Origin: Deroplatys truncata
Lineage: Eukaryota; Arthropoda; Insecta; Mantodea; Mantidae
Assembly: GCA_030765065.1 (NCBI GenBank)
Contig: CM060979.1
Coordinates: 110,348,350-110,412,349 of the forward strand
Reading direction: 5' to 3'
Length of the DNA stretch: 64,000 nt
In this document: in pieces, positions 10,495 through 22,550 of the stretch
Layout of the letters: each line of letters opens with the position of its first letter
How positions within the stretch are numbered: the stretch's first letter is position 1
Program-made: the position numbers and the translations under genes
The notes under the pieces: generated by a model
Databases searched by the model: none
Told to the model about the DNA's origin: nothing
The model's input: only the letters and a program-made list of their open reading frames with translations

Positions 10495-10890
10495 ATAGAA
10501 AGATTTGATTATGTGATTGGCATTTTAAATAATTTGTTAAAAATAAAACGAGACACACCAATAAAATTCTACAAAGTGATATTAGTACCAAAATTATTAT
10601 ATGGTAGTGAAATTAGGACGTTATGACCGAAAAAAGTAAAAAGAGACACCAAATGAGTGAAATTAATTTCCTAGGGGGGATTGCAAGATACAGAAAAACC
10701 ACTATAAAAGAAGTGAAATAAGAGAAGAATGAGGAATATAATATAACCTGAATGATAAAGCAAAAGAATGTAAAACGAAGTGGATAACCCATGTACAGAG
10801 AATGACAGCGGAAAAATATCACATTACTTTATGAATCATAAAACAGAGGAAGGAGAACACAGGAAGGCCGAAGGAAGAAGAAGAAGAGGA
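10495..10890 (+). pseudogene. RTE-like LINE reverse transcriptase, C-terminal part
   Basis: Continues the gene broken at 9635. IERFDYVIGILNNLLKIKR is followed by TPIKFYKVILVPKLLYGSEI at about 10560-10610, the C-terminal block of this RT family. Frames then shift through FLGGIARYRKTT and end at GRPKEEEEE. It fades into a purine-rich tract at 10860. Confidence 0.75.
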
Positions 10891-10934
10891 TGATGAGGGG
10901 GAGGAGAAGGAGGAGGAGGGGGAAGAGGAGGATG
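10860..10934 (+). repeat. Purine-rich (GAA/GAG)n tract
   Basis: A stretch almost wholly of A and G, with GAAGAAGAAGAAG and GAGGAGGAGG. It follows the end of the RT pseudogene, whose C-terminus is normally basic and may have seeded it. Confidence 0.85.
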
Positions 10935-10935
10935 A

Positions 10936-11100
10936 ACTATATTTATCTTGAATTTTAGTTGGATAGTCTGTGAGATCGTCTTCATTTGGATTTAATTTTG
11001 TATAATATTTTATAACCGGGAAACAGAAGTAGGTAGACAAACTCCTACCACACAAAAATTACAGAACCCATTAAAATACACAACTTGTGTCAATTAACTT
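10936..11100 (-). mobile_element. TCTGATG element, internal fragment
   Basis: Reverse-strand fragment with TATCTTGAATTTT, ATAACCGGGAAACAG and AAAATACACAACTTGTGTC, matching the 5' half of the family. No ends or CA tract. Confidence 0.65.
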
Positions 11101-12716
11101 TAAATTAAATTTAAATGTCAATTAACCAGAGTTGGTAGTTTTTAGTTGTTCATCTCCGAACATTTCGAACGTGTTTCTTTTCCTTACCTCTGAATGGCTT
11201 AAGCTGGTCACTAACAAAGAAACAAAAATCTGAATGTTGTATCTTCATGTCGTACGTAACCAAGAACATGTTGCTTAATTTGAAGCCGTACCTAGAAAAA
11301 TAGTTATACCTATTCGCAGAGAAAGTCGTGTAATTGTAGCATAACATACCAGATTTGTTTTTAATGTCTTTCAATTGTGCATGATCTAACACAAAAGTCA
11401 GGACACGCCACTGATGAAGTACGTATGCATCTGTGACGCAATTGTAGTCATTACTTTAGATATGAACGAAACCGTTAAATATGTATATGACAATTTTGCA
11501 ACCAGCGCATAAAGTTTACCTACCTCCATATAGAAAAAGTATGTCTTCTTTAAGTTTGAATTAGTTTACTCCTTTCTTTGTTTCAAGCTCATTCATAATT
11601 GGGGATTTAGCATTTTCAGAAAGAGGCTTTTGTGACCAGGCCTGTTACATTTTACGAAGGGAGCGGCTTTTATGCGCACCAAACTTGGGCTACACGCTAC
11701 AGTGGATACACAGTTGCCATGCGTAATTGACGTAATTTTACTCCAGTCCTAATAACATCGATTTTTGCTTAGTACAGTGCACGCCGTCAGATGGCAGAAG
11801 CGGACAGCGAGTCATGCTCTGCTACGTGTAACACCACCAGATGTCCTCAGCAGTCAACTGCTGAAGAGGTTAGGAAGCCAAAGTGCGTGTTGCATTATTC
11901 ATCACAAGCACTACCATTTCTCCTTCACGAAAGAAAATGAAGGACATTTGTTGGAATAAACATGGCACGCACACACGCCACGCTCAAGGTCCTGCTTGCC
12001 TGACTGACTGCCACTGCTAGACATCCAGTCTGGCTAATAAATCTCTCACAGAGATTGCCATTACAGCAGACCGGTTTGTTGCAGTCCGCTAACCGCACAA
12101 GCGCGCATTAATAACATAGCATCAAACGTTGATCACAGGTTGGCATCACCGATAATTTATAGTAGTACATACAGTAAAATACAAGCTTTTCTTATGCAGT
12201 TAGCTGAGGCGTGCCAGCGATAGATTCCGCATTTATGGACACATTTCAAATCCATCGCAGTGGTTTAGGCATTTGACATAGGAGTAATTACAGGTAACCG
12301 ACCACCTTATACGACTCAAGATACTTACAGGGGAAGGTTTCGGTTTGAAAAGTAACTTGTTATTCAAAATTTGTTGGCAAAAACCGCAAAGTCATCAATT
12401 GCGAAATAATCTGATAAACATAAGCCATCTTCTGTCATGTTAGTAATTTTGATAAAAGTCATCTATATAACACAAATTTGATATCGTGGTGTACATACTA
12501 GGCGAAAGAAATAACAAGTAACCTTCAGCAATTATTATATTAGTGAAATCAATTACCACTTGAATTATAGTCTTGAAATTTATAACATTTAAGAGTGCTG
12601 TAAACCTATATGTCTCCTAAGTGTATTTTATATAGTTAAAAAGGGACAGATTAAGCACGAATTTCAGTTGCTAACTCAAAATGTAAACTAGAAATCCAGT
12701 CATCATTTTAATTAGG
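11101..12716. other. No recognisable feature
   Basis: About 1.6 kb of AT-rich sequence. Short open frames at 11150-11392 (minus) and 11765-11959 (plus) match no family I know. A slightly GC-richer patch lies at 11760-12110. Confidence 0.4.
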
Positions 12717-12718
12717 TA

Positions 12719-13991
12719 CGAGGGGAACGGTTTATATTTTGAGCCTAATAATTAAAAAAAAAAGTAATTTATGATTGAAAACTGCTTTATAGTTTTTCAG
12801 AATATTCTCCTTTATGATCAATACATTTTTGCATCCGTTTGAACCATTTGTCAAAGCATTTATTCTTCTTGAGACACCTTCAAAACCTGGTTTTTGAAGG
12901 CATCAACGGCTTCTTTTGCCCACGCAATTTATTCTTGAAGTTCGGGAACAAAAAGAAGTCATTTTGTGCCAAATCAGGACTGTATGACGGATGACCTATC
13001 AATTCGATTTTTTGAGCCTTCAAATACTCTGTTGTTAGACGAGATGTGTGTGCGCTCGCATTGTCTTGATGAAGAACAATCCTACGGTTCTTGTTGGTTT
13101 TCCTTACTTCACTGAAGACTTCCGGCAAACAAATGGTTGTGTACCATTCGGCATTGACCGTTTTATGTTCCTCTAAAGGCACTGTTGTCACATGTCCAGT
13201 ATTGCTGAAAAGGCAGGCGACCTTTTGCTTAAAAGTGCTTCGAGTGCGAACAACTTTTGTTGGATTTGCTTCATCTTGAAACACCCATACAGTCAACTGC
13301 TGTTTACGTTCCGGCTCATACGCATAGATCCATGATTCGTCACCTGTTACAATCTTATATTCTACGTCTTTTGAGGCACCGCCATTGTTTTTCTTGAGAA
13401 TTTTTGTACACCAATCGACACGAGCATCTTTTTGAGATTACGTCAAATTATGTGGGATCCAACGAGAGCAAACCTTTTTTCACGGCTAAATAATCATGCA
13501 ATATTTTATATATGCTAGTGGAACTAATGCCTAGGGTTGCCTCAGTCTCACAATATGTCGCATGACGATCTTTCATTATTAGATTTTGCACAGCATCAAT
13601 GTTTTCTGGCACAACTGATTTTGGACGACCTTCACGAACTTCATCATTGAGCGAACGGCGGCCACGATTAAATTAGTTATACCAGCGTTTCACAGTGGCA
13701 AAGGATGGAGCTTCGTCGCCAAATGTGGAAGTTAGTTGATCGATGCACTCTTGCCTTGTTAATCCACATCGAAAGTCGTAATAAATCATTGAACGAAAAT
13801 TTTCACGAGTTAATTCTATGTTTTTGTTGACACACAATTTTCAAGTTAGTGTAAAAAAACAAATGACGCTCTATTGACGAAATGTTTGAAGTAGATTATG
13901 GTAAAAAATGTCAAACTTTCCATTGGAAACGTCAGATGGCACCTACAACATTCAGGGTTGCCAAGGCTCAAAATATAAATAGTGCCCCTCG
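12719..13991 (-). mobile_element. Mariner (DD34D) transposon, near full length
   Basis: 1273 bases between TA dinucleotides at 12717-12718 and 13992-13993. The TIRs match imperfectly: CGAGGGG at both tips, then TTTATATTTTGAGCC. The length is normal for mariner. The transposase on the minus strand covers most of the element but is broken. The ends are diverged, so this is an old insertion. Confidence 0.93.
12800..13800 (-). pseudogene. Mariner DD34D transposase, inactivated
   Basis: The N-terminal helix-turn-helix region reads NFRSMIYYDFRCGLTRQECI, then FGDEAPSFATVKRWYN, a stop, FNRGRRSLNDEVREGRPKS, and SSTSIYKILHDYLAVKK. The catalytic part from 13296 to 12880 reads WVFQDEANPTKVVR, LHQDNASAHTS and HPSYSPDLAQNDFFLF. 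The second and third catalytic Asp are present with 34 residues between them. A TAA stop near 13672 and frameshifts near 13436 and in the C-terminus break the gene. The type is the one often annotated as SETMAR-like in insects. Confidence 0.9.
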
Positions 13992-13993
13992 TA

Positions 13994-16430
13994 TAACGAG
14001 AGTTATGTTTGTGAGAATCTAGAACTCGAGTTGCATTTACTTTGACTATTTCACTGTTAGAATGCAAGTCAAATAATATATCCGGAAAATGTTATAATAT
14101 AAAACTTCAATAGTTAAAAAAATAGACTTAAGTTTTAAATCTCCAGTCCGGCATTTTAACTTAGCTAACAGCCGAATAGATGGAGGTTAAAACAAACAAT
14201 TGACGGGATAAAACCTTTGGTGACGATGAGAATAGCATGTCGAGGTGATAAAATGGAAATTATAAAGTTAGGATAGCAAATGGAAGCTTTAGTTGGTGCA
14301 AATTGAAAAATATTTCCATTCCAGACTGGTACTTGATATGAGAGAAACAGTTCTTAAAATATTCTTCGCTCAGCCACAGCCAGTTAACTATTCCTCTATA
14401 TTGCACTTTACAACAACGTTTGCAGTCATAATTATAAGCATGGAGATGCCATAATCATTTTCAGCTGGAATTGACATCGCAGCTCTGAAATACTGTTTTT
14501 AAGGTGACCGCTATCGTTCTTTCCTTTTCAAGTCATAAGTACATACTACATGAAGAGAAATTGTCTCATTATAATCTGCAATGCTCATATAGCTATCCTT
14601 AGAACTGCACGTTCTTTACTAGTGCCTCAAGTTTATCGTGACCTACTTCACTCTGCACAAAGTGATAACTGTAGCAAGGAAACTGTGATATGGGGAGAAA
14701 CAGTGCAGTGCAGAAGAAGGCACTTTCACTGCAGAGCGACTGTCCGCCGCTGAACTTAAGAAATCGAAATGTTTAGCTAAAATTTGAGCAGACTTTTAAA
14801 TTCAATTAAAATCAGTACGAAATTAAGAATAGTTCTTATAGTGAGCCTTAGGTCATTTATGGAGAGCCTCTAAAAATGTACGACTTTCTACAGGTACGAA
14901 GTCGAAATCACGTAAGTAAAATACGAAAGACAGTTTCTTACATCATGTCACATTATGGTAGAGTAAAATTACCGTATAAATTTAATTGGTTAAAACTGGT
15001 ACAAAATTAGTGACAGTTTACAAAGAGATCCTCCAAAACATATCATGTTAGTATCATTTAGAATATGCTCATCACCAGGCATAGGAATTTCTGAGCATTA
15101 GAGCCAGGACAAAAGCAAATAAAGTTGAAGCGTTGCTGGACTTTACGCAGGAACGTCGCAGGTAATCACCACCGCCTATTTACCCTCCCCAAACCCTTGC
15201 CGTCAATGACCCTTGGCTGCTGTTGTTTACGTTCTTTGCATTGACGTTGGTTTGAGTGTAGGATAGTTCAAAAACAGAAGGTGATATTTGGGCAATAATG
15301 TTGATATTCTTACGCATATCACCTCGAATGGAAATTGTTAGAAAATAGCAGAAATGAGGCGCTGCAGAAGTTTAAAGCGATGAAAGTGTTTGTTGCTATG
15401 TGAAGTAGATTTGAGTAATTCGTTTGTCAAGTCTGCACTCATTTTGCCTACTTTGATTGTTTTTATTTGGTCGTGGGGGTGGGGGATTTCCAAACGCCAT
15501 CCCCTTCTTGTGCCACTGTTGTAGGGAAATGGAACTGTGAAACTTTGCAGACTTAAGTTCAAGCACAAATAGATGCATGTGTGTAAACAACAGAAACTGC
15601 ACAAGGCTAATATGTGAGTTAAACAGTTTACACTGTTTCGCCAATAATGTAGAAATTCCCATAAAAATAATTACCTACTGCTCTACCATGTTTGTTTTAA
15701 TTTCCGTACTCAGTACAAATTATTGCGTTTACACGTAATAGTTTGAATTCCGCTCTGTTTCACCACTGTGCGTACCAAACGATGACTTCGATAGCTGAAA
15801 CAAGCTGGATATTAAATAACTTTTTAGCACATGCTCTCTAAAACAACCGCTTATCGGACTGTTAACACGTCGAAAAATAGTACTTTAGCGGCGTAATAAA
15901 TAAAATCTAGATGGCGGTGACCAGTCATATAAACTTTAACAGGGTTTCAAACAAAACACTTGATCATAAAACAAGAAATAGTAAGCCAACATTGTTTTTT
16001 ATGTTAATCATAAACTTTACCAGCATTTTTTACAAAACTAGTCATCATTTAAAAGCAAATATAAGTCAACATCGTTTTATTGCTTATCAGAAACCTTTGA
16101 CAAAAATGAAAGACGTATTTCATATCTTGGAAGTGAAAATGAACTATTGCCGAGCTTTCGCTGGCAGCAGCTCCGTTCAAACTTTCTGGCTCGGATTGAA
16201 GTTTCCTCGGGAGTTTAACCCATATTTTCAGTCACAAGCTTGTTGTTTAGAAATAAGTGCTCAGATTAAGCACTGTCATCTACATTCACATCCCGTATTG
16301 TTGCGGCCAAGCGGTCAACGACGCTTTATAGGAGGTACTGGTACGGTTCATAGCTTAGAATTCAGGCGACTATGAGAATATGTCAACAAATGATTGACTA
16401 CACCGTTTATATTTATACAATACCTACGTA
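13994..16430. other. No recognisable feature
   Basis: About 2.4 kb without a supported gene or repeat. The 154-codon open frame at 15911-16375 has no domain I recognise and ordinary AT-rich composition. Confidence 0.4.
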
Positions 16431-16444
16431 TGCAGTGCTTTTCT

Positions 16445-16560
16445 TTCACACTGTGACCGCCCCACAACGCTTCGTCCGCCGGCCGCCGCAGCTTTGACTC
16501 CCGCCGAAACAGTTATAAAGCCCGCGCAACGCTTCACATTCTCATAATTATAGTTACAAT
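16445..16560 (+). promoter_or_regulatory. Possible core promoter: CpG-rich patch with TATA box
   Basis: CGTCCGCCGGCCGCCGC near 16480 is an isolated CpG-rich patch in AT-rich surroundings. A TATAAA at 16514-16519 follows and TTCACATT lies about 27 bases downstream, a plausible start-site region. No downstream gene could be identified, so this rests on composition and spacing only. Confidence 0.3.
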
Positions 16561-17099
16561 TATAAAGTAATAAGCACATACCTTATCGTATGAAATGTTG
16601 AAAAAATTGTCCTTCTCTATCTTTGATTCACATTCGAGAGTTCATTGAGTGAGTTTCTCGCCTGATGTTTTCTTTTAGTTCTTCCAGTGAATATTTTTAA
16701 CATCGCGATCCACGAAATATATAATCAGTAAAATTCGGCAAAAGTTGAAAGTGATTTCGAAATCGTATTTATTAATCTAGTTTGGCATTTAGGTACCTCA
16801 TTTTGTTGTTAAATTTATTTTATTTTGATTTGCCACGAAACTTATGAGCTTTCATTCATTTGCGAAAAGGAAATTAATAAGGAAACCTAAATGAATCAAT
16901 CGCACACTTAGCCGCATAAACATAAACCAGTTGCCTTACCCGGCATTTTGCGGATGGTTTTTGAAAATCGTGAGTAGCCTACAGTTTTCACTTACCTATA
17001 CTTATAGCAATTAGGTATCTAAGTGTCCAAAGTTTTGTCCAGATTGGTCAAACTAGCAAATTAGTACATAAGGGTTGTAAATATGAGCGTGGGTAAAAG
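16561..17099. other. No recognisable feature
   Basis: AT-rich, with no reading frame or repeat signature. If the patch at 16445-16560 is a promoter, this would be its transcribed side. Confidence 0.35.
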
Positions 17100-17655
17100 A
17101 TAAAGGTAGATATAGGGACCCTCCCAACCGGGACAGAGCACTACAAGTATGTCGCAACGGCTTTTTTTTTTATACTTCTAACGTGACCAATGGGAGGGAG
17201 GGATGAGGGGAAATACCCGAAGGGCGACCAGATCTGGATGACGAGGGGCACAAACATGGACGGGGTCCCTAACATTTCCATATCGAACGCATCCGACGCC
17301 GCCCGAGCCCACCCATAAGTACATTGGAACTCCCAGGGGTACACCCCTCTGGGGCGGGACTCACTCGGAGGCGCGACCTAACTGAGCAGTCCCACAATGA
17401 CACCAGAGAAGAAACCTCTACAGACAGCACAGTCACCGTCCAGCCGCAACCTGCCGAACAACGTCGCCGGGTTCCTACAACCCTGAAACAGATGACAAGG
17501 AAAATTATGGATACAGAAAATGAGGGGCAGGAGAGTCGTGGCAGAACATGAACCACCACAACATTCATCTGCCGACCCGGATAAGCCACGAATACCCATG
17601 GGTCAGAGTGGGCATCGCCGGGGATCGAACCCAAGATCTCCTGAATGAGCAGGGG
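17100..17655 (-). mobile_element. SINE family beta, copy 1 (diverged)
   Basis: GC-rich block, reverse strand. Box B (GGTTCGATCCCCGG) reads on the minus strand at about 17617-17630, followed by GCCCACTCTGACCCATGGGT as in the other beta copies. Further down, GGAAATGTTAGGGACCCCGT matches the body of the copies at 20220-20720 and 43675-44163. Box A is missing, so the head is truncated. The GC-rich open frames here are not genes. Confidence 0.7.
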
Positions 17656-18248
17656 TAGTTTTCTTCTAGTTGTAATATATACTAAAATGTACGCCAAATC
17701 CAATAGCTAAGGTGCACAAATATAGGTTTGTTTATAAAGGATTGAAAATAATAAACTAAGGGTAGCGTTTAAAATGTTCTAGATACTATACGAATAAAAA
17801 TAAAGGTTGGATAGTTTTTGGAAGCTGTAAGTTAACCTCTAATTTTTGTCAGGTCCTATGGTATAATTGTACGATATTTTGACCAAATGTGTAAAGCAGT
17901 GCAAATTTCTACCTGAGGTGTTCCCATTTTAAGCTTCCCCATTTATCCCTTTGGGCTGGAAGCCATTAAAATTGTGCCATGTTCGCAATGAAGTGTCAAA
18001 ATTATTCTTGATATTCATATTCTACGAAACGGAATTTAAATTGGACGATAGAATATGAACCCCCATAAACCCCCAGTTTTAAAATGTTTAGAGAAGCAGG
18101 GCTTTTTATTGGTGAAAGAGAAATTAAATATAATTCATAATTATTTGTTATACAATCCATTTAAACACCTACTTTCATATTTCAACATTAAGATTCCCGC
18201 AATAGCTATTAATAAAATCGATTGAGCGGTATCACACACAAATACACA

Positions 18249-18291
<43 letters not shown>

Positions 18292-18338
18292 TTTCTCTTT
18301 TACAACACCTATTACTGTCTACTAATAGGTTTCCTGTT
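17656..18338. other. Unrecognised sequence with a short CA/CG microsatellite
   Basis: No gene seen. A CG then CA repeat lies at 18250-18290 (GCGCGCGC, then (CA)n). Confidence 0.45.
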
Positions 18339-18558
18339 TAGTTTCCTAAAGAGTGCCAAAAATGTATGGACAACGACGGTGGCCAGTTTCAGCATTTTCC
18401 TTCATAAAGTTGGTAAGTAAAGCCTTTAAAAGTAGTTTTAAAAATGTTGCATGGTTTCATCCGCGCCTTTCTATGATAGCGGCAGGCGGCAACGAGCGCC
18501 GAGGACGCGGACAGGAAAAACTCCTCGCAGGCGGTTCGGAGTCTTTTGGCTCACTCTG
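18339..18558 (+). mobile_element. Solo long TIR of a mariner-like element, second copy
   Basis: Begins TAGTTTCCTAAAGAGTGCC and ends CTTTTGGCTCACTCTG, followed by TA at 18559-18560. Homologous over its full length to the TIRs at 38367-38593 and 39194-39420. No partner TIR is nearby. Confidence 0.85.
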
Positions 18559-18560
18559 TA

Positions 18561-19119
18561 TAAAGCAATATACTTTTTGTACCACCTCCCTTTATGCCTC
18601 TTATTCTTCTGCACTCACAAAACCAATTAGATAAGTTCTTTTATGTATAATGAAGGAGACCCCTCTAGTGAAGATACAGCATCTATTAGAACATTTTCTT
18701 TGTTTTTTGCATTGTTTTTTTTCTGATGATTTTTTCAATTAAAGAAGACCTAAACTTGCATAAAAATTGGAATTTTCAAGCTATGTATTAGACACACACC
18801 AGTGACAAAGAATTATTACTATCTGTTTAAATGTTCGCTTTTAATAACAGCGCCAAAAAAAATTACAACGGGCGTTTCACATCTAAAACAAAACAGCAAA
18901 TTTGTTCATAGATTTTATTCAGTCATGGAAATTAGTAACTATCCTTAATTCACCTTCTGCGCTAATTTTTCACTCGTGTTTAGACTTCTATCTCACTCTC
19001 TTGTCAAATAAACTATTAATCCGCAAACCACTCACAGATTGCCCTAAGACTGATAAAATTGAGAGGACACCAGTAGCGTGACGTCAAATATTGGGATCTG
19101 TTACTGGTTTTAACTCCTG

Positions 19120-19121
<2 letters not shown>
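18561..19121. other. No recognisable feature
   Basis: AT-rich sequence with no supported gene. Confidence 0.35.
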
Positions 19122-19172
<51 letters not shown>

Positions 19173-19177
19173 TTACC

Positions 19178-19209
<32 letters not shown>
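19122..19209. repeat. (ATT)n microsatellite, two blocks
   Basis: Two pure ATT runs separated by a short degenerate piece (TTTTTATTATTATTACCT). Confidence 0.95.
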
Positions 19210-19212
<3 letters not shown>

Positions 19213-19539
19213 TATCATCAGTATCGTTATTGCATCGTGCTGTGAGGACTTCTCAAATTGTGTTTTCCATATCATTTGCATACCATAAGGCTTTGTTATT
19301 CGAAAACTACAGGATCAGCAGAAATGTTTGTTCAATTTTTCTCATCCAAGGAATCAAGGACAGTCTGAATACCATAAGTGTAAAATGCCTCTTATGTCGA
19401 CCAGTTATCAGACTTATGAAATTGACAAAGGGTATGTCATCATCACAGTATCTTTGTATTGTGCAAATAAACGCGAACAACAAGATTGTTTCAAAAATTT
19501 TTCCACAACGCAAATACATCGATTTACCTAAGTGGGGCG

Positions 19540-19750
19540 AAGGATTTTCAGCTATCGAAGTGGAAGTCATGCATACTTTATGCATACAAAAACAAGTACT
19601 TCTCAACCCAGAGTTCTCGGGCTCGATTCCCGGCTGATGTGGGAAATTTGTCTATAACCAGAACCATTCCTTGACCTCCGCAAAGTCTGGAAGTATGAAT
19701 CTGAGAGTGAATGTGAGTGTGTTTAATAGTAAAATTAATAAAACTAAACT
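19540..19750 (+). mobile_element. Possible tRNA-derived SINE fragment
   Basis: GGGCTCGATTCCCGG at 19619-19633 is a good box B, followed by a T-rich body and an AAATTAATAAAACTAAAC tail. Box A is not clear and no second copy is present in the window, so the call rests on box B and the tail. Confidence 0.4.
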
Positions 19751-19954
19751 TAAGAAAGCCTGCAGTTAGTGAATAATAACACAATCAGTTGTTTCTCAAG
19801 TCAAGTCAAGTCAAGACCATAGAGGTTAAAGGGGGCTGTACAAAATAAAAAGAACTTTTTAACAAATTTAAAAAGCACACAAAAAGCATAAAAAAGCGCG
19901 CTGTTTTCCGTAGCTGACACCAGTTACGCTGGCTTCTGTACAATAGTACTTTCT

Positions 19955-20170
19955 TTGGACCCCCCTGTGTGGGGTGGTGTCCCCGGTCTGCCTGTCCGTT
20001 TGCCGGGCTGTCTCTATCTGGAAAATTAGGAACCCTGTCATTGCTGTGCCGTCGCTTCTGGATCCGGTCGCCCGGTGTCTCCTCCCACCTCATCCTTCCT
20101 CCCGGGGACGTCCCCTCGTGGGGCGTAGGTACAATATCCGCTCTGGGTCGGTGCAGGTCAATCCTATCCT
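19955..20170 (+). mobile_element. 216 bp retroposon insertion with 12 bp target duplication
   Basis: ATAGTACTTTCT occurs at 19943-19954 and again at 20171-20182, exactly flanking a GC-rich 216 base block. The block ends in ATCCTATCCT, a repeat-like tail. Its last part (GTGCAGGTC) resembles the 3' end of SINE beta. Probably a 5'-truncated SINE or partner LINE copy. Confidence 0.7.
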
Positions 20171-20219
20171 ATAGTACTTTCTATATTACAGTCAACATTT
20201 TGTAAGCGAAATCAAGTAA

Positions 20220-20720
20220 CCGAACGAGGTGGCGCCGCGGTAACGCTTGCGACTCGCATTTGGAGATCCCGGGTTCGATCCCCGATGACCGCCCACTCTG
20301 ATCCATGGGTTTTTCGCGGTTTCCCCGGGTCGGCAGGTGGATGCTGGCTTGGTTTCTACTGTATCACAATTTCCTTTCCACAATTTCCCTTTCATTTCTT
20401 TTCCTTCCTATCTTTCAGGTGTTCATCTAGTTTCCTGATGTATGAGAGTGCCGGACAGATGGCGCGGATGCATGTTCAATGGAAAGAGTACTTCCCGTAG
20501 ACACCAGAGAGCTGCTTGATGGTAGGTCGTTCATCACCCTCTCTAAGCAGCCCCAGTAGTGGAATTGGTATGTGAGCTTGGAAATGTTAGACTTCCGCGT
20601 GTCTCTGTGGCCTGTTGCCTCCTGTGGTTCCTTCACTTCATCCCTTCCTCCTAAGAGGTGGTAGCCGCAATGGATCTATGCAGGCCGCAGTCCCCTTCCG
20701 TTGAATACTCCAGGCTTTGT
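20220..20720 (+). mobile_element. SINE family beta, copy 2 (best preserved)
   Basis: The tRNA-like head CGAACGAGGTGGCGCCGCGG leads to box B GGTTCGATCCCCG at 20272. CCACTCTGATCCATGGG follows, then a long C/T-rich body with two segments also present in the reverse-strand copy at 43675-44163 (AGAGCTGCTTGAT..., GTGTCTCTGTGGCCTG...). It ends GGTAGCCGCAATGG...CCTTCCGTTG. At about 500 bases it is long for a SINE. Confidence 0.8.
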
Positions 20721-22105
20721 CACGTGAACACCCTCGTGAATGTGTAACCAGTCCAGCTGAACGGTAACACGCCTAGCAAAACCTTCCTTCGATGCCTGCC
20801 ATATATTTCTCAGACTGACTCTCCACTGTACAGTGGCAATTATAAAGAAAAAGATAAACGCAGTCTTTTGCGTTTTAAGGTTTCTTTATTGAAAATTAGG
20901 AACAATAAAAGGGATTTTGTTTTACACTGCTATCGCTCTTAACAACGGCAACGTGTATGCCAAGGTCCTCTAAAGAAAGGCTTGGAGCACCTTTTAGCAA
21001 ACTGCACTCTGGTGTGTTTAAGCTGTTAGGGAAGTGAGGTTCCAAGAGTCAGAAACCAGCCAGCTATGTGCCAGTCAACATGGCTGCTTCAATAAATCAG
21101 CTCTTTATCGTCGCTAGTCTTGTCTTATCTCGACAGACAACGGGATTTATTCCACTATTTAAAGACATCTTATCGCTTGTTGTTCAAAGACGGTGCAGTT
21201 AGAAAGAGAATTCTTGTTTGTCACAGCTTGAAGAAGGCAGATATAACTATACTTATTCCGAGTCTGATAAAGATAAACTTTCAGAAGCATGATGAAGTCT
21301 TAAAAAAGGGCTGCATGTAAACCGTGATATGGAGCTGTTCTGAAAACGCTACCTTGTATTCTCCTAGGAATTCCAACTCTTGCAACACTAATATGCATCT
21401 GCAGCAAAACAAGACCGTAAATGTACAGTTAGCGTTATATTTCAGGTGCGTTTGCAACATCATGTATCTTGCGATCTCGTATTTAGTAGACATTTTAGGA
21501 GAGAATCCTAAAAATCGTACGGTTTTGAAAGGTTCTACATATAAAGTGTTCTTACATTTCTATGAGTTTCAAACAAGTTATATCTAGGTATGAATATTTG
21601 CTTAGCTTTGCTAACATTCCTTTTTGAACACCTTCACTTGTTCTATAACAATTTAAAGAATGGTAACAGGCGAATAATATCGTTTCATTAAGAACGCTCC
21701 CTTTTAAGTATTTTACAATTTGAGAGGCATAAAGAACATAGTTCTCAGTCTCTTCTTTAATTCCTATAGGCTGATATAATGCCGCACTACATTTATGCTA
21801 TTAAAGGAGCAGCGTGCGATAAAATTAACTTTGATTTAATCGAACAGATTTTTCAATCTAAGCAAAATGCACGCCAACATTTACCGTAAGTCGTCGAGTA
21901 ATATCACTCCGGGTAAATACCCCTGACGTCATAGCCACTGAAATTGTAAATGCACTGTCCCTGCGCTGTATTAAATGTGAATAGAAATTCGATCTTGGTT
22001 GTAATTGCACGAAATGTATTTTGATTTGCAGTTAAAATCGTAAAATGCTGTACTTTATACTTATTTCTACAGAGCAACCACAGTTTAAGTTATAATAGAC
22101 CAAAA
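20721..22105. other. No recognisable feature
   Basis: About 1.4 kb of AT-rich sequence. Short frames at 21120-21320 and 21324-21587 match no family I know. Confidence 0.4.
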
Positions 22106-22107
22106 AA

Positions 22108-22425
22108 GACCCGGTAGCCGTGGCCGTTGGCGCGTTTGACGACATTCCATCGTGAAAGGAACGCGGATTCGAATCCCGCTTCGGGCATGGATGTTTGGTT
22201 TTGAAGGTTGTGTTTCTGTCGTGTCTACAAGATTGCACAACGAACCTGAGATTTACTGAAGAAACAGAGCAAGGTATTAACTACATTGAATGAATATAGA
22301 GCTTCAAAATGTACACTATGAAAAAGAACAGAACGCAGTAAGCGACCTTTTAATGGGCGCTAGTAGTGTCAGTAAATAAATTTAGAAAGAAAGAAAGAAA
22401 GAACGAAAGAAAGAAAGAAAAGAAA
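22108..22425 (+). mobile_element. tRNA-derived SINE (family epsilon) with GAAA tail
   Basis: Head CCGGTAGCCGTGGCCGTTGG, then box B GATTCGAATCCCGC at about 22168, then GGGCATGGATGTTTGG as in family delta. The end is CCTTTTAATGGGCGC and an AGTAAATAAATTTAG run into a (GAAA)n tract at 22385-22425. Single copy in the window. Confidence 0.7.
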
Positions 22426-22550
22426 ACGTAAAACAGATGACAGTAGTACTGCATGTAGCCCTTTATAGTATTTGACAAAACTTCAGAAGAAACATATTAT
22501 TTGCGATAGTTAAATACCTACTTGATAAAATTGAATCCGTCAGATTATAT

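Noticed and set aside
15911..16375. 154-codon candidate gene
   Set aside because: No recognisable domain, no splice or promoter support, and AT-rich composition like its surroundings.
17141..17703. GC-rich overlapping frames that look gene-like
   Set aside because: Covered by SINE beta sequence with box B; high GC is a property of the SINE.
18250..18290. Another TCTGATG copy suggested by the CA repeat
   Set aside because: The flanking words of the family are absent; it is an independent microsatellite. The same holds for 32709-32756.
20192..20636. Short frames in a GC-rich block
   Set aside because: They lie within SINE beta copy 2.
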